Of a stretch of 64,000 nucleotides of DNA, positions 46,818 through 55,725 are shown one piece after another. Source of the stretch: Chitinophaga polysaccharea. Lineage in GTDB: Bacteria > Bacteroidota > Bacteroidia > Chitinophagales > Chitinophagaceae. The stretch is from contig NZ_VIWO01000001.1 in the NCBI RefSeq assembly GCF_007829335.1, positions 124,001 through 188,000 of the forward strand. Reading direction: 5' to 3'. The position numbers and the translations under genes were made by a program. The notes under the pieces are model-generated. The model worked only from the letters and a program-made list of their open reading frames with translations. It did no database searches and was not told the DNA's origin. Every line of letters begins with the position of its first letter. Within the stretch, counting starts at the first letter, position 1.

Positions 46818-47261
46818 ATGATACAACGCATCCAGAGTCTCTATCTGCTATTGGCTGCCGCCGCCGGCGCTGCTGCCTTATCTTTTAACCTGTGGAAAGC
46901 TACCCTGACCAACAACCCTAACCCGGTGTACGTAAACGCTTCCAGCAATTATCTCCTGTTTGTATTGTATGTGGTGATTATACTGCTGAGCGCAGTTACT
47001 ATCTTCCTCTTTAAGAAGCGTAAATTACAGTTCCGGCTCACAATATTTAACATTCTTTTTGCTTTTGGCGCCCTGGCCTATCAATACTATGTGGTGCAGC
47101 AAACGGCTAATAAATTAAGTACGGGTGGTGTAGCCATTACATCCGCGTCTTACCAGATCGCCTCGTTTTTGCCCATTGTGATCATCATTTTACTGTTCCT
47201 GGCGGTAAGAGGCATTTATAAAGATGAGAAGCTGATCAAATCACTCGACCGACTCAGATAA
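46818..47261 (+). CDS. DUF4293 family membrane protein
   Basis: Integral membrane protein of 147 residues with four predicted helices (about 5-25, 44-64, 75-95, 112-130) and a short charged tail. It opens MIQRIQSLYLLLAAAAGAA, the typical start of this Bacteroidota-specific family, whose function is not known. It is monocistronic: divergent from maeB and convergent with uvrA, with its own terminator. Confidence 0.85.
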   Translation: MIQRIQSLYLLLAAAAGAAALSFNLWKATLTNNPNPVYVNASSNYLLFVLYVVIILLSAVTIFLFKKRKLQFRLTIFNILFAFGALAYQYYVVQQTANKLSTGGVAITSASYQIASFLPIVIIILLFLAVRGIYKDEKLIKSLDRLR

Positions 47262-47288
47262 CCAGGTATTTGCCTGTAAAAAATTTTC

Positions 47289-47322
47289 AGGGCTGCCACC
47301 TTCCGGGTGCGGCCCTTTTTTA
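47289..47322 (+). terminator. Terminator of the DUF4293 gene
   Basis: Stem AGGGCTGC...GCGGCCCT with a short internal mismatch and a TTCC loop, followed by TTTTTTATT. It begins 28 bases after the stop. Confidence 0.7.
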
Positions 47323-47357
47323 TTGGGCAACCGTTAGCATCACTGACCGCTCTGTCA

Positions 47358-47390
47358 ATAAAAAAGGTGTATCATGACCGATACACCTTT
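47358..47390 (-). terminator. Terminator of uvrA
   Basis: Perfect 11-base arms (47363-47373 with 47380-47390; AAAGGTGTATC) with a 6-base loop, followed on the minus strand by a TTTTTT run. It lies 24 bases after the uvrA stop. Confidence 0.75.
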
Positions 47391-47413
47391 CTAACTTTAT
47401 TTTGATGCCCTTG

Positions 47414-50230
47414 TTACAGGAACTTCCCTGTATAGCTTTCCCCTACTTTCTTTAATCCGTCTGGAACACCCGCGTATAGCAGGTTACCACCACCGGCGCC
47501 ACCTTCAGGGCCTAAATCGATCACCCAATCAGCGCTCCTGATCACGTCGAGGTTATGTTCGATCACCAGTACGGAATGGCCTTGATCTATCAATGCATTA
47601 AAGGAGTCCAGCAGCTTCCTGATATCGTGGAAATGCAGACCGGTAGTAGGCTCATCGAAGATAAAGAGGATATGTCCCTGGGCTTTCCCTTTTCCAAGGA
47701 AAGATGCCAGTTTTACACGTTGCGCCTCTCCACCACTGAGGGTATCGCTGCTTTGTCCGAGTTTCACATACCCTAATCCTACACTGCTCAAGGGACGTAT
47801 TTTATTACATACTTCTTTTTCATCCTTGAAGAAGTTCAGCGCTTCATCTACCCCCATTTCCAATACTTCGTAGATATTCTTCCCTTTATAGGTAACTTCC
47901 AGTACTTCGTCTTTAAACCTTTTACCACCACAGCTTTCACACGTAAGGTGTACATCTGCCAGGAACTGCATTTCTACAATCACCTCTCCTTCTCCCTTGC
48001 AGGCATCACAACGGCCGCCATCTACGTTGAAAGAAAAATGCTTGGGCTGGAAACCGCGCATCTTGCTCAGCTGTTGCCTGGAATACAGGTCCCTGATTTC
48101 ATCGTAGGCTTTGATGTAGGTTACCGGATTGGAGCGCGATGACTTACCAATGGGGTTCTGGTCAATCATTTCCACCTGTGTAATATCATCCATAGCGCCT
48201 TTGAGGGCCTTGTGGTTACCCACCCTTTCTGCAAACTCGCCCTTTAGCTTCATCAGTGCGGGGTAGAGGATCTGTTTTACGAGGGTAGTTTTTCCGGAGC
48301 CGCTCACACCGCTGATGACGGTGAGTACCTGCAATGGAAAATCAACTGTAATATTTTTCAGGTTGTGCTGCCGGGCGCCTTCCACGGTAATGGCTTTTTT
48401 CCACTTGCGTACCTTGGCTGGCGGATCGATGGTGAATTGTCCACTGAGATATTTACCGGTAAGGCTTTTACCATCTTTCAGTATTTGAAGATAGGTACCG
48501 GCGAAAATGACTTCCCCTCCCAGGTGGCTGGCCAGTGGGCCCATATCGATGATGTAGTCAGCTTCTTCCATCATCTGTTCGTCGTGTTCTACTACCACCA
48601 CGGTATTGCCAAGATCGCGCAGCTCTTTGAGTACGGAAATCAGGCGGTGTGTATCGCGTGCATGCAAGCCGATGCTGGGTTCATCCAGTATGTACATGGA
48701 ATTGGTAAGGTTGCTGCCCAGGGTCCGCGTCAGCTGGATACGCTGACTTTCGCCACCACTCAGCGTATTGGCTACCCTGTTGAGCGTAAGGTATCCGAGA
48801 CCTACATCCAGTAAGGTTTTGATACGATGATTTATTTCAATGAGAATACGTTTAGCTACCTGTTGATCATATTCGTTGAGATCGAGTTCGTCGAACCATT
48901 TTTTCAGGTCTGATACGGGCAGGTCCACCAGCTCCGCGATATTCCGGTTGCCTACTTTGATATAGAGCGCTTCCTTGCGTAAACGTCCGCCTCCGCATTC
49001 GGGGCATATCGTACGACCGCGGTAACGGGCTTGCAGTACACGGTATTGGACCTTATACAGGTTTTGCTCTACCATTTTAAAGAATTCGTTCAGCCCATAG
49101 AAGTGTTCGTTGCCGGTCCAGAGCAATTTCACCTGTTCATCCGTTAATTCGGCGATAGGCTTATGTACCGGGAAATTGAATTTACGGGCCACTTTAATGA
49201 GCGCGTCTTTATACTCACCCATTTTCTCACCCCGCCAGGGCGCGATGGCGCCTTCAAAAACGCTCAGTCGCTTATCGGGTATCACCAGGTCGGCATCGAG
49301 TCCGAGTACCTGTCCGAATCCTTCACAGGTAGGGCAGGCGCCGTAGGGGTTATTGAAGGAAAACAGGTTGGGTACCGGTTCTTCAAAGGTGATACCATCC
49401 AGCTCGAAGCGGTTGGCGAAGTGCTGGATTTCTTTTCCATCCACTTCCACGTAGCAATCACCCTCACTTTCGTAAAACGCCGTTTGCACGCTATCGGCTA
49501 TACGGTGTTTATCATCTTCTTCAAAATCCTTTACTACCAGGCGATCTATTAATACCCAGGCATCGGCGGGTACGGTAATCTTTTTTTGTTCCAGTAGCTC
49601 CTCTATGCGTAGCAGGCCATTGCCTTCGGCGCCGGGTACGTATAAACGGGAAAAGCCTTTTTGCTGCAGGATGCCCAGTTCCTCCTTCGCCTCTCTTTTC
49701 GCGTGGCGACGGAAAGGCACCAGCAGCAATACCTTACTGCCATGTTTTAGTTTCGTGATAAAGTCTACCACGTCACTTACCTCATGTTTTTTTACCAGTT
49801 TTCCGGAGATGGGGGAATAGGTTTTACCCACTCTTCCAAACAGGAGCCGGAGGTAATCATAAATTTCCGTCATAGATCCCACCGTGGAACGGGGGGTACG
49901 GGTAATTACTTTTTGTTCGATAGCGATGGCCGGGCAAATCCCCTTGATATAGTCGACATCCGGCTTGTTCATACGCATCAGGAATTGACGGGCATAGGAG
50001 CTTAAGCTTTCCGCGTACCGGCGCTGGCCTTCGGCATAGAGGGTATCCATGGTCAGGGAGGATTTCCCTGAACCGGACACACCAGTTACCACAACGAGTT
50101 TGCTACGGGGGATGGATACGCTTACATTCTTGAGATTGTGTACCCTGGCTCCTTTTATGAAAATATGGTCCTGCGGGCTAACTTCCTGAGGATCAATTGT
50201 GCTTGTTTCTTTCTTTACTTTTGTTGCCAT
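47414..50230 (-). CDS. uvrA: Excinuclease ABC subunit UvrA
   Basis: DNA-damage recognition ATPase of nucleotide excision repair, 938 residues. Two ABC modules are complete: Walker [11 protein letters not shown] and [10 protein letters not shown], signatures [13 protein letters not shown] and [13 protein letters not shown], and Walker B regions ILDEPSIGL and IFDEPTTGL. Zinc-binding Cys sets are in [16 protein letters not shown] and the second-module [18 protein letters not shown]. No other uvr gene is nearby. A TTG-N18-TAAATTTG promoter sits immediately upstream. Confidence 0.98.
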   Translation of the reverse strand: MATKVKKETSTIDPQEVSPQDHIFIKGARVHNLKNVSVSIPRSKLVVVTGVSGSGKSSLTMDTLYAEGQRRYAESLSSYARQFLMRMNKPDVDYIKGICPAIAIEQKVITRTPRSTVGSMTEIYDYLRLLFGRVGKTYSPISGKLVKKHEVSDVVDFITKLKHGSKVLLLVPFRRHAKREAKEELGILQQKGFSRLYVPGAEGNGLLRIEELLEQKKITVPADAWVLIDRLVVKDFEEDDKHRIADSVQTAFYESEGDCYVEVDGKEIQHFANRFELDGITFEEPVPNLFSFNNPYGACPTCEGFGQVLGLDADLVIPDKRLSVFEGAIAPWRGEKMGEYKDALIKVARKFNFPVHKPIAELTDEQVKLLWTGNEHFYGLNEFFKMVEQNLYKVQYRVLQARYRGRTICPECGGGRLRKEALYIKVGNRNIAELVDLPVSDLKKWFDELDLNEYDQQVAKRILIEINHRIKTLLDVGLGYLTLNRVANTLSGGESQRIQLTRTLGSNLTNSMYILDEPSIGLHARDTHRLISVLKELRDLGNTVVVVEHDEQMMEEADYIIDMGPLASHLGGEVIFAGTYLQILKDGKSLTGKYLSGQFTIDPPAKVRKWKKAITVEGARQHNLKNITVDFPLQVLTVISGVSGSGKTTLVKQILYPALMKLKGEFAERVGNHKALKGAMDDITQVEMIDQNPIGKSSRSNPVTYIKAYDEIRDLYSRQQLSKMRGFQPKHFSFNVDGGRCDACKGEGEVIVEMQFLADVHLTCESCGGKRFKDEVLEVTYKGKNIYEVLEMGVDEALNFFKDEKEVCNKIRPLSSVGLGYVKLGQSSDTLSGGEAQRVKLASFLGKGKAQGHILFIFDEPTTGLHFHDIRKLLDSFNALIDQGHSVLVIEHNLDVIRSADWVIDLGPEGGAGGGNLLYAGVPDGLKKVGESYTGKFL

Positions 50231-50237
50231 GACAGAA

Positions 50238-50266
50238 CAAATTTAAGGGAAAAGATGTTAGTTCAA
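50238..50266 (-). promoter_or_regulatory. Promoter of uvrA
   Basis: Minus strand: TTG (50266-50264), 18 bases, TAAATTTG (50245-50238), 8 bases before the ATG at 50230. The leader would be very short. No LexA-like palindrome was noticed. Confidence 0.45.
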
Positions 50267-50341
50267 TAGTTAGCTTTTGAGTGGTGTTTCGAATCCGCTC
50301 AAAGCCTTTATTTTAGCCTTCCGAAGCCTACTATAATATTA

Positions 50342-50372
50342 TTTGTTTTATTGAACTATTCTGTTATATTTG
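50342..50372 (+). promoter_or_regulatory. Promoter of the ECF-type sigma factor gene
   Basis: TTTG (50342-50345), 19 bases, TATATTTG (50365-50372): an exact match to the main Bacteroidota promoter. It gives a leader of about 140 bases before the ATG at 50522. Confidence 0.68.
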
Positions 50373-50521
50373 CATAAGACCAGGTCTATCTCGCTGGCAT
50401 TTCAGGCATCGATCTTTAACTAAAAACTACTCATTATCGCATAAACTCTACTTAATTAAAACAACCAAACTGGCTGTGAAGTCTGTAATTTATTTACTAA
50501 CCTGCCTAGTTGTAGAAGTTT

Positions 50522-51103
50522 ATGCAAGTAATGTACAAATTGTGCGATGAGCAGTTGATTACTCTCTTTAAAAAGGGACATTCTTCCGCATTAGAAGAAT
50601 TGGTGCACCGTCACAAAGACAAGGTGTTCACTTCCATCCTACTACTGGTAAAAGATTCTTTCCTCGCAGAAGATATCTTCCAGGATACCTTTATTAAAAT
50701 CATTGATACGATTAGGGCTGAACGTTATACAGAGAAGGGAAAATTTCTTCCCTGGGCGATGCGTATTGCGCACAACCTTTGTGTAGATCATTTCCGGAAG
50801 ATCAAGCGTACGCCAATGATCAGAACCGGCGATGACAAAGATATCTTTGATGTATTAGGTTTCAGCGACAGCTGCGCGGAAGACAAGCTGATTACCCGTC
50901 AGAGTCACGATCGTGTTCGCAGGATGTTGGATATGCTGCCGGAAGAACAACGGGAAGTAATTATCCTGCGTCACTACGCAGAATTAAGTTTTAAAGAAAT
51001 AGCAGATCTCACGCAAGTGAGTATCAATACAGCATTGGGTCGGATGCGTTATGGTCTGATCAATCTCCGGAAAATGATGACGGAGAAACAAATCTGTCTA
51101 TGA
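50522..51103 (+). CDS. RNA polymerase sigma factor, sigma-70/ECF type
   Basis: Sigma factor of 193 residues (190 from the second ATG at 50531). Region 2 (about 20-95) has LVKDSFLAEDIFQDTFIKII and LPWAMRIAHNLCVDHFRK; region 4 (about 135-185) has LPEEQREVIILRHYAELSFKEIA and a recognition helix in SINTALGRMRYG. There is no region 1 or 3, so it is an ECF-class factor. No anti-sigma gene follows: the next gene is the convergent thiolase. It is read from a consensus housekeeping promoter with a long leader. Its regulon is unknown. Confidence 0.9.
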   Translation: MQVMYKLCDEQLITLFKKGHSSALEELVHRHKDKVFTSILLLVKDSFLAEDIFQDTFIKIIDTIRAERYTEKGKFLPWAMRIAHNLCVDHFRKIKRTPMIRTGDDKDIFDVLGFSDSCAEDKLITRQSHDRVRRMLDMLPEEQREVIILRHYAELSFKEIADLTQVSINTALGRMRYGLINLRKMMTEKQICL

Positions 51104-51129
51104 TGAACCCTTTTTTTTTGCTTGCCAGC

Positions 51130-51172
51130 AACGAGCGGCCGGATGTAATGTCCGACCGCTCGCTATTTTAGG
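51130..51172. terminator. Bidirectional terminator between the sigma factor and thiolase genes
   Basis: Twelve-base arms CGAGCGGCCGGA / TCCGACCGCTCG (51132-51143 with 51151-51162; one G-U-type mismatch), between convergent stops at 51103 and 51185. A T run precedes it at 51110 and a short one follows. Confidence 0.65.
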
Positions 51173-51184
51173 GTAATCCTACAC

Positions 51185-52384
51185 TTATATTTTTTCGAAG
51201 ATGACTGCTGCTCCCTGACCAACACCCACGCACATACTAGCCAAGCCAAATTTAGCTTCGGGTCGGCGTTTCATTTCATGCAACAAAGTAGTTGTAATAC
51301 GTACGCCGCTACAACCCAATGGATGCCCGATAGCAATGGCGCCCCCATTTACATTCACCAGTTCGGGATTTAATCCCAGGTCACGTACACAAGCCAGGGA
51401 TTGCGCGGCAAAGGCTTCATTGAGTTCTACCAGGTGCAATTGATCCACCGTGAGGCCGGCACGCTGCAATGCCTTATTGGAGGCCGGTACAGGGCCAATG
51501 CCCATAATGGCGGGATCTACACCCGCTACCGCCATACTTTTGATTTGTGCCAGTGGCTGGAGGTTAAATTGTTTCAATGCCTTTTCCGACACAATAAGTA
51601 CTGCAGCTGCACCATCGTTGATACCGGAGGAATTACCTGCGGTAACGGATCCATTTTTAGCAAAAGCGGGGCGTAATGCAGCCAGCTTTTCCAGGGTAGT
51701 AGCCCGCGGATGTTCATCTTCCGAAAAGAGCATTTTCTCGTCTTTCCCCTGGACGATTTCTACGGGTATAATTTCGTCCTGCCATTTGCCGGCTTCTAAT
51801 GCCTGCCGGTAAAGGGTTTGGCTACGCAATGCAAAAATATCCTGCTCTTCTCTTCCTATCTTCCATTGGTTAGCCACATTTTCGGCTGTTTCCCCCATCG
51901 CATAGGGATGGTACATGTCGGCCAGCCTGGGGTTCGTGAAACGCCAGCCAATCGTGGTATCATACATTTCTGCTTTGCGGCCGAAGGCAGTATCTGACTT
52001 AGCCACCACAAAGGGGGCACGGGTCATGCTTTCCACACCGCCGGCCAGGTATACATCGCCTTCCCCGCACATCACTGCCCTGGCAGCGTCCATAATGGCC
52101 TGCATACCGGAGGCGCATAAACGATTTACGGTATTACCGGCTACGGTAACAGGTAGCCCTGCCAGCAGTGCCGCCATCCGCGCCACATTCCTGTTATCTT
52201 CCCCCGCCTGGTTGGCGGCGCCGGCAATCACATCTTCTATAACAGCCGGATCCAGGGAACTATTTCTTTTCATTAACGCTTTGATCAGATGCGCCAGCAG
52301 ATCATCCGGGCGGATGGTGCTCAGTGCGCCACCATAGCGGCCTATGGGAGTACGTACCGCATCTACTATGTAAGCAACTTGCAT
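51185..52384 (-). CDS. Acetyl-CoA C-acyltransferase (thiolase, PcaF/PaaJ-like)
   Basis: Thiolase of 399 residues from the ATG at 52384 (an upstream ATG at 52408 would add eight residues). The acylated Cys is in [14 protein letters not shown], and the second Cys and His are in [13 protein letters not shown] and [21 protein letters not shown] segments. The run [18 protein letters not shown] is characteristic of 3-oxoadipyl-CoA thiolases, but no aromatic degradation genes are nearby, so a general beta-ketothiolase role is equally possible. It stands alone between the sigma factor and the M23 gene. Confidence 0.92.
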   Translation of the reverse strand: MQVAYIVDAVRTPIGRYGGALSTIRPDDLLAHLIKALMKRNSSLDPAVIEDVIAGAANQAGEDNRNVARMAALLAGLPVTVAGNTVNRLCASGMQAIMDAARAVMCGEGDVYLAGGVESMTRAPFVVAKSDTAFGRKAEMYDTTIGWRFTNPRLADMYHPYAMGETAENVANQWKIGREEQDIFALRSQTLYRQALEAGKWQDEIIPVEIVQGKDEKMLFSEDEHPRATTLEKLAALRPAFAKNGSVTAGNSSGINDGAAAVLIVSEKALKQFNLQPLAQIKSMAVAGVDPAIMGIGPVPASNKALQRAGLTVDQLHLVELNEAFAAQSLACVRDLGLNPELVNVNGGAIAIGHPLGCSGVRITTTLLHEMKRRPEAKFGLASMCVGVGQGAAVIFEKI

Positions 52385-52502
52385 GTGATTGTTTTGGTTT
52401 AACTGCAATATAAAGCATCCCCGTTAAACCGCCTCTTCACCTGCAGGCTACCCGCCAAACACCGCCAGTTATAACCTTATTTCCGCCTTTTAGTAAATAC
52501 CG

Positions 52503-52533
52503 TTTGGCCAACTTTTGCAGAACCGTAGTTTTG
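52503..52533 (+). promoter_or_regulatory. Promoter of the M23 peptidase gene
   Basis: TTTG (52503-52506), 19 bases, TAGTTTTG (52526-52533): an excellent -33/-7 pair that places the transcript start about 30 bases before the ATG at 52570 and so excludes the earlier in-frame start at 52504. Confidence 0.68.
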
Positions 52534-52569
52534 CCCCCGATTATTTATTCATCGTTAAAAGCCCCACAA

Positions 52570-54471
52570 ATGAAGCACTTACGTATCCTATTGTGCCTGA
52601 CAGGCCTCTTCCCCCTGATCACCCATGCACAGCAACCCGTCGGAGAAAATGACGCCAATCTCTCGGAATTACTTTACAGACCTAATAAACCTGTGGCTCC
52701 TGTTAAGGAAGGAATAGAACCGTCCAGGCAACACCCGGTAACACCAGGCCGCAACGTGCATGTGCAACGCCTGGCGCCCGCTCCGAAATGGAACATGGTA
52801 GCCAATAGCAAAACTGCTTTTATTGGCATCGACAATGGTCCTATTACAGTGAAAAAGCTGAATACACCGGCCTTCTGTACCACTCCTACTGTTACCATTG
52901 GCTGTTGCAGCTATAACATCCAAGATGAAGCGGCTAATAAAAATCAGCTATACGCCTCTCCCGCGGCTATTTTCAGCAATGAAAACGATGCACGGACCTA
53001 TGCGGAAAGCCTTACTCCCAAAGTACCTTTCTTCCTTCCCTTTACTAACAGCAAAGTATATCCCGGGGGCGCCTGGAAATATGACAATGGCAGTGGCCAT
53101 GGTTCGGTAGACTTCTCCAAAACATCTGACGCATATGGCCCCGGTATAGATCCTACTTTTGGCGTATATGCCAGTGCTGCGGGTAAGGTAGTTACCGCCA
53201 TGTGGGATTCCTTTTTTGGTAACGTGGTGATCATAGAACATATTGCCCAGGATGGCACTACCTACCGCACTGGCTACTTCCACCTCCGTGGCGGGTTTGA
53301 CCATGACGTGGCCAATGCAAAAATGATTCCTGTCAGCGATCCCAGCAACCTGGATGCGCGGGATACCAAGTATAAGAAATTCGCGAACCTGCCCAATCCG
53401 TCCCAGCTGCTTTGGGGCACCAATGACCAAAAGCTGAAGGTAAAAGCCGGCGACAAAGTATATGCAGGGCAGCAAATTGCCTGGTCGGGCAATACGGGCT
53501 TTGGTGGCGCCGGATGGGGACTTAACCAGGATGGTACGCCTACTAATCCCTATACCGCCAATAACCACCTGCATTTCATGCTGTGGATTAAAAGTCCGGG
53601 TACCGGGGCCGACTGGATGGAAGTAGATCCTTACGGTGTTTACTCCACTTCCGACAACAGCAACGCTTCCTGTTATGAAATCGGTGCTACCGGGGCATTC
53701 AACCGTTTCTTCGCCCCTTTCTATCCTTCCTTTCACAATGTGCCGGTGCAGCATATCACCCAGTACTGGGGCTACTATACCGGTATGGGGATGGCTTTGC
53801 AAACACTGAGTGTACACAAAGCCGGTAATCAATACCTCGCATCCGGCTCATTCCAATATGGCCTGCCCTCACAGTGGTATTGCCGTATCAATATGAATTC
53901 CACCCAGTATCAGCAATACTTTGATGAGTATTACGCCAAAGGCTTTATTCCCCGCCAGATTTCCGTGGTAAACGATGCCGGAGGCAATCCTTTATTTACT
54001 GTTATATGGAAACTCCGCGGCAACGAGAACTTTGTAGCGGTACATAATGCCACCGATGACGTATGGAATGCCAAATGGAAAAGCTGTGTAGACCAGCAAA
54101 AAATGCGGGTTACCGAACATGTGGTATACTATGCTGGCGGTAAACGTTATCATGCCGGGGTATTTGGCAGCAACAACCCCGGAGGATTTTACATGTATTA
54201 TGGACTGAATACCAATGATTTCACCAAAAAATTTAATGAGCTCAATAAAGCAGGATTGATGACGGTAAACGTCAATGTGGAAGAAAACGGCAGCCAAAAC
54301 AACGTTGGAGGCCTGTGGTGGCCAAGGAACAAGGCTTATTATTCCTATATGAATATGAGCCCGGCCGATTACCAGGCCAAATTCACCGACTTAACCGCCC
54401 AGGGATACCAGCTGTACCGGGTACAGGGGTATGACAATTCCTCCCGGTTTGCGGCCATATGGATGAAATAA
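52570..54471 (+). CDS. Exported M23-type metallopeptidase with four C-terminal tandem repeats
   Basis: Exported protein of 633 residues with a signal peptide (MKHLRILLCLTGLFPLITHA). The M23/LytM-like domain (about 150-375) has zinc-site residues H177 and D181 in GHGSVDF and H333/H335 in NNHLHF, so the HxxxD and HxH set is complete. From about 400 to the end there are four repeats of roughly 55 residues, each with an aromatic-rich strand and a helix (YFDEYYAKGF, WKSCVDQQKM, FTKKFNELNKAG, YQAKFTDLTAQG) and a closing strand such as FAAIWMK. These look like the bacterial tandem repeat domain found in secreted hydrolases. A role in cell-wall cleavage or secreted adhesion is inferred. It ends in a strong terminator. 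Confidence 0.87.
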   Translation: MKHLRILLCLTGLFPLITHAQQPVGENDANLSELLYRPNKPVAPVKEGIEPSRQHPVTPGRNVHVQRLAPAPKWNMVANSKTAFIGIDNGPITVKKLNTPAFCTTPTVTIGCCSYNIQDEAANKNQLYASPAAIFSNENDARTYAESLTPKVPFFLPFTNSKVYPGGAWKYDNGSGHGSVDFSKTSDAYGPGIDPTFGVYASAAGKVVTAMWDSFFGNVVIIEHIAQDGTTYRTGYFHLRGGFDHDVANAKMIPVSDPSNLDARDTKYKKFANLPNPSQLLWGTNDQKLKVKAGDKVYAGQQIAWSGNTGFGGAGWGLNQDGTPTNPYTANNHLHFMLWIKSPGTGADWMEVDPYGVYSTSDNSNASCYEIGATGAFNRFFAPFYPSFHNVPVQHITQYWGYYTGMGMALQTLSVHKAGNQYLASGSFQYGLPSQWYCRINMNSTQYQQYFDEYYAKGFIPRQISVVNDAGGNPLFTVIWKLRGNENFVAVHNATDDVWNAKWKSCVDQQKMRVTEHVVYYAGGKRYHAGVFGSNNPGGFYMYYGLNTNDFTKKFNELNKAGLMTVNVNVEENGSQNNVGGLWWPRNKAYYSYMNMSPADYQAKFTDLTAQGYQLYRVQGYDNSSRFAAIWMK

Positions 54472-54488
54472 ATGCTATACATAACTAC

Positions 54489-54528
54489 AGCAATGCCACA
54501 GCTGGAAACGGCTGTGGCATTGCTTTTT
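54489..54528 (+). terminator. Terminator of the M23 peptidase gene
   Basis: Perfect 14-base arms (54489-54502 with 54511-54524; AGCAATGCCACAGC) with an 8-base loop, followed by TTTTT. Confidence 0.85.
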
Positions 54529-54560
54529 AGGTGCTATTCTGTCAGTATCCCAATATTACG

Positions 54561-54568
54561 TATCTTTG
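54561..54568 (+). promoter_or_regulatory. Possible -7 element of rlmN
   Basis: TATCTTTG matches TAnnTTTG and lies 55 bases before the rlmN ATG at 54623. The TTG at 54566 is inside this element, which argues against it as a start codon. Confidence 0.42.
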
Positions 54569-54622
54569 CCGTTACTTTTCGACTGCCGGAAGGCAGCCAA
54601 TTGCTCAAACAACGGTCAAATA

Positions 54623-55666
54623 ATGAAGTCTGACAATAAAAATATCCGGCATTTAAGCCTGCCGGCTTTACAGGAATATTTCGGGTCAATAGGTGAAAAA
54701 CCTTTCCGCGCGAAACAGGTATACGAGTGGCTTTGGCTACGCCATGCCGATAGTTTCGAAGCGATGACCAATCTCTCAAAAGAACTAAGACAAAAACTCA
54801 CCGAACACTTCACCCTTCCGGCTATAAAAGTAGATGCCGTGCAGCAGAGTAATGACGGCACCATTAAGAGCCGTTTTCGCCTGCACGATAATCACCTGGT
54901 AGAAGGTGTACTGATACCTACCGACAGCCGTCAAACGGCCTGTGTGTCCTCCCAGGTAGGGTGTAGCCTGAGTTGTAAATTCTGTGCTACTGGTTATATG
55001 GACCGCAAGCGCAACCTCGACTTTGATGAAATCTACGATGAAGTAGCGCTCATCAACGAACAGGCCATGACTTCTTATGGCAAAAAGCTGAGCAATATTG
55101 TGTTTATGGGCATGGGCGAACCTTTGCTCAACTATAAGAACGTACTGCAGGCGATTGAGCGGATTACCGCCCCGGATGGACTGGGGATGTCGCCTAAACG
55201 TATTACGGTGTCCACCGCCGGTGTAGCGAAAATGATCCGGCAGCTGGGAGACGATAAAGTAAGATTTAACCTGGCTTTGTCTTTACACGCGGCCAATGAT
55301 AAAAAACGCAGCGAAATCATGCCGATCAACGATTCCAACAACCTTAAAGAGTTGATTGCAGCGTTGAACTATTTCTACAAGGCCACTGAAAATGAAATAT
55401 CCTTTGAATATATTCTCTTCAAGGATTTTAACGATGCCAAAGAAGATGCCGATGAATTGATTAAAATTTACCGGCAGGTACCAGCCGACCTGGTGAATAT
55501 CATCGAATACAACCCTATTGGTATGGCCCGTTTCCAGAAGCCTGATGCCCAAACAGCAGAAGAGTTTATGGAATACCTGGCTAAAAACAAGGTGAATGCA
55601 AGGCTGCGCCGTAGTCGTGGTAAAGATATTGATGCCGCCTGCGGACAACTGGCCAACAAAGGCTAA
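54623..55666 (+). CDS. rlmN: 23S rRNA (adenine-2503 C2) methyltransferase RlmN
   Basis: Radical-SAM enzyme of 347 residues that makes 2-methyladenosine at A2503 of 23S rRNA and at A37 of some tRNAs. The start at 54623 (MKSDNKNIRHLSLP) fits the family; an earlier TTG frame is rejected. The iron-sulphur motif is CSLSCKFCATGYM; the methyl-carrying Cys near the C-terminus lies in DIDAACGQLA and its partner Cys in VSSQVGCSLSC or upstream. The N-terminal accessory domain (FRAKQVYEWLWLRHADSFEAMT) is present. It heads a run of RNA-modification genes with two pseudouridine synthases. Confidence 0.96.
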   Translation: MKSDNKNIRHLSLPALQEYFGSIGEKPFRAKQVYEWLWLRHADSFEAMTNLSKELRQKLTEHFTLPAIKVDAVQQSNDGTIKSRFRLHDNHLVEGVLIPTDSRQTACVSSQVGCSLSCKFCATGYMDRKRNLDFDEIYDEVALINEQAMTSYGKKLSNIVFMGMGEPLLNYKNVLQAIERITAPDGLGMSPKRITVSTAGVAKMIRQLGDDKVRFNLALSLHAANDKKRSEIMPINDSNNLKELIAALNYFYKATENEISFEYILFKDFNDAKEDADELIKIYRQVPADLVNIIEYNPIGMARFQKPDAQTAEEFMEYLAKNKVNARLRRSRGKDIDAACGQLANKG

Positions 55667-55725
55667 CTATTTACATGCATATTCTTATTGGTCATGCATC
55701 CATGATCATCAATCAATGATAATTT

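Noticed and set aside
48181..49200. Repeated ABC motifs in uvrA considered as a gene duplication or fusion
   Set aside because: UvrA normally contains two ABC modules.
50373..50521. Leader of the sigma factor gene examined for a riboswitch-like fold
   Set aside because: Only weak short pairings were visible by eye, not enough to call a structured RNA.
54566..54622. TTG start giving a longer RlmN
   Set aside because: The TTG lies inside a -7 element (54561-54568), and the family starts near the ATG at 54623.
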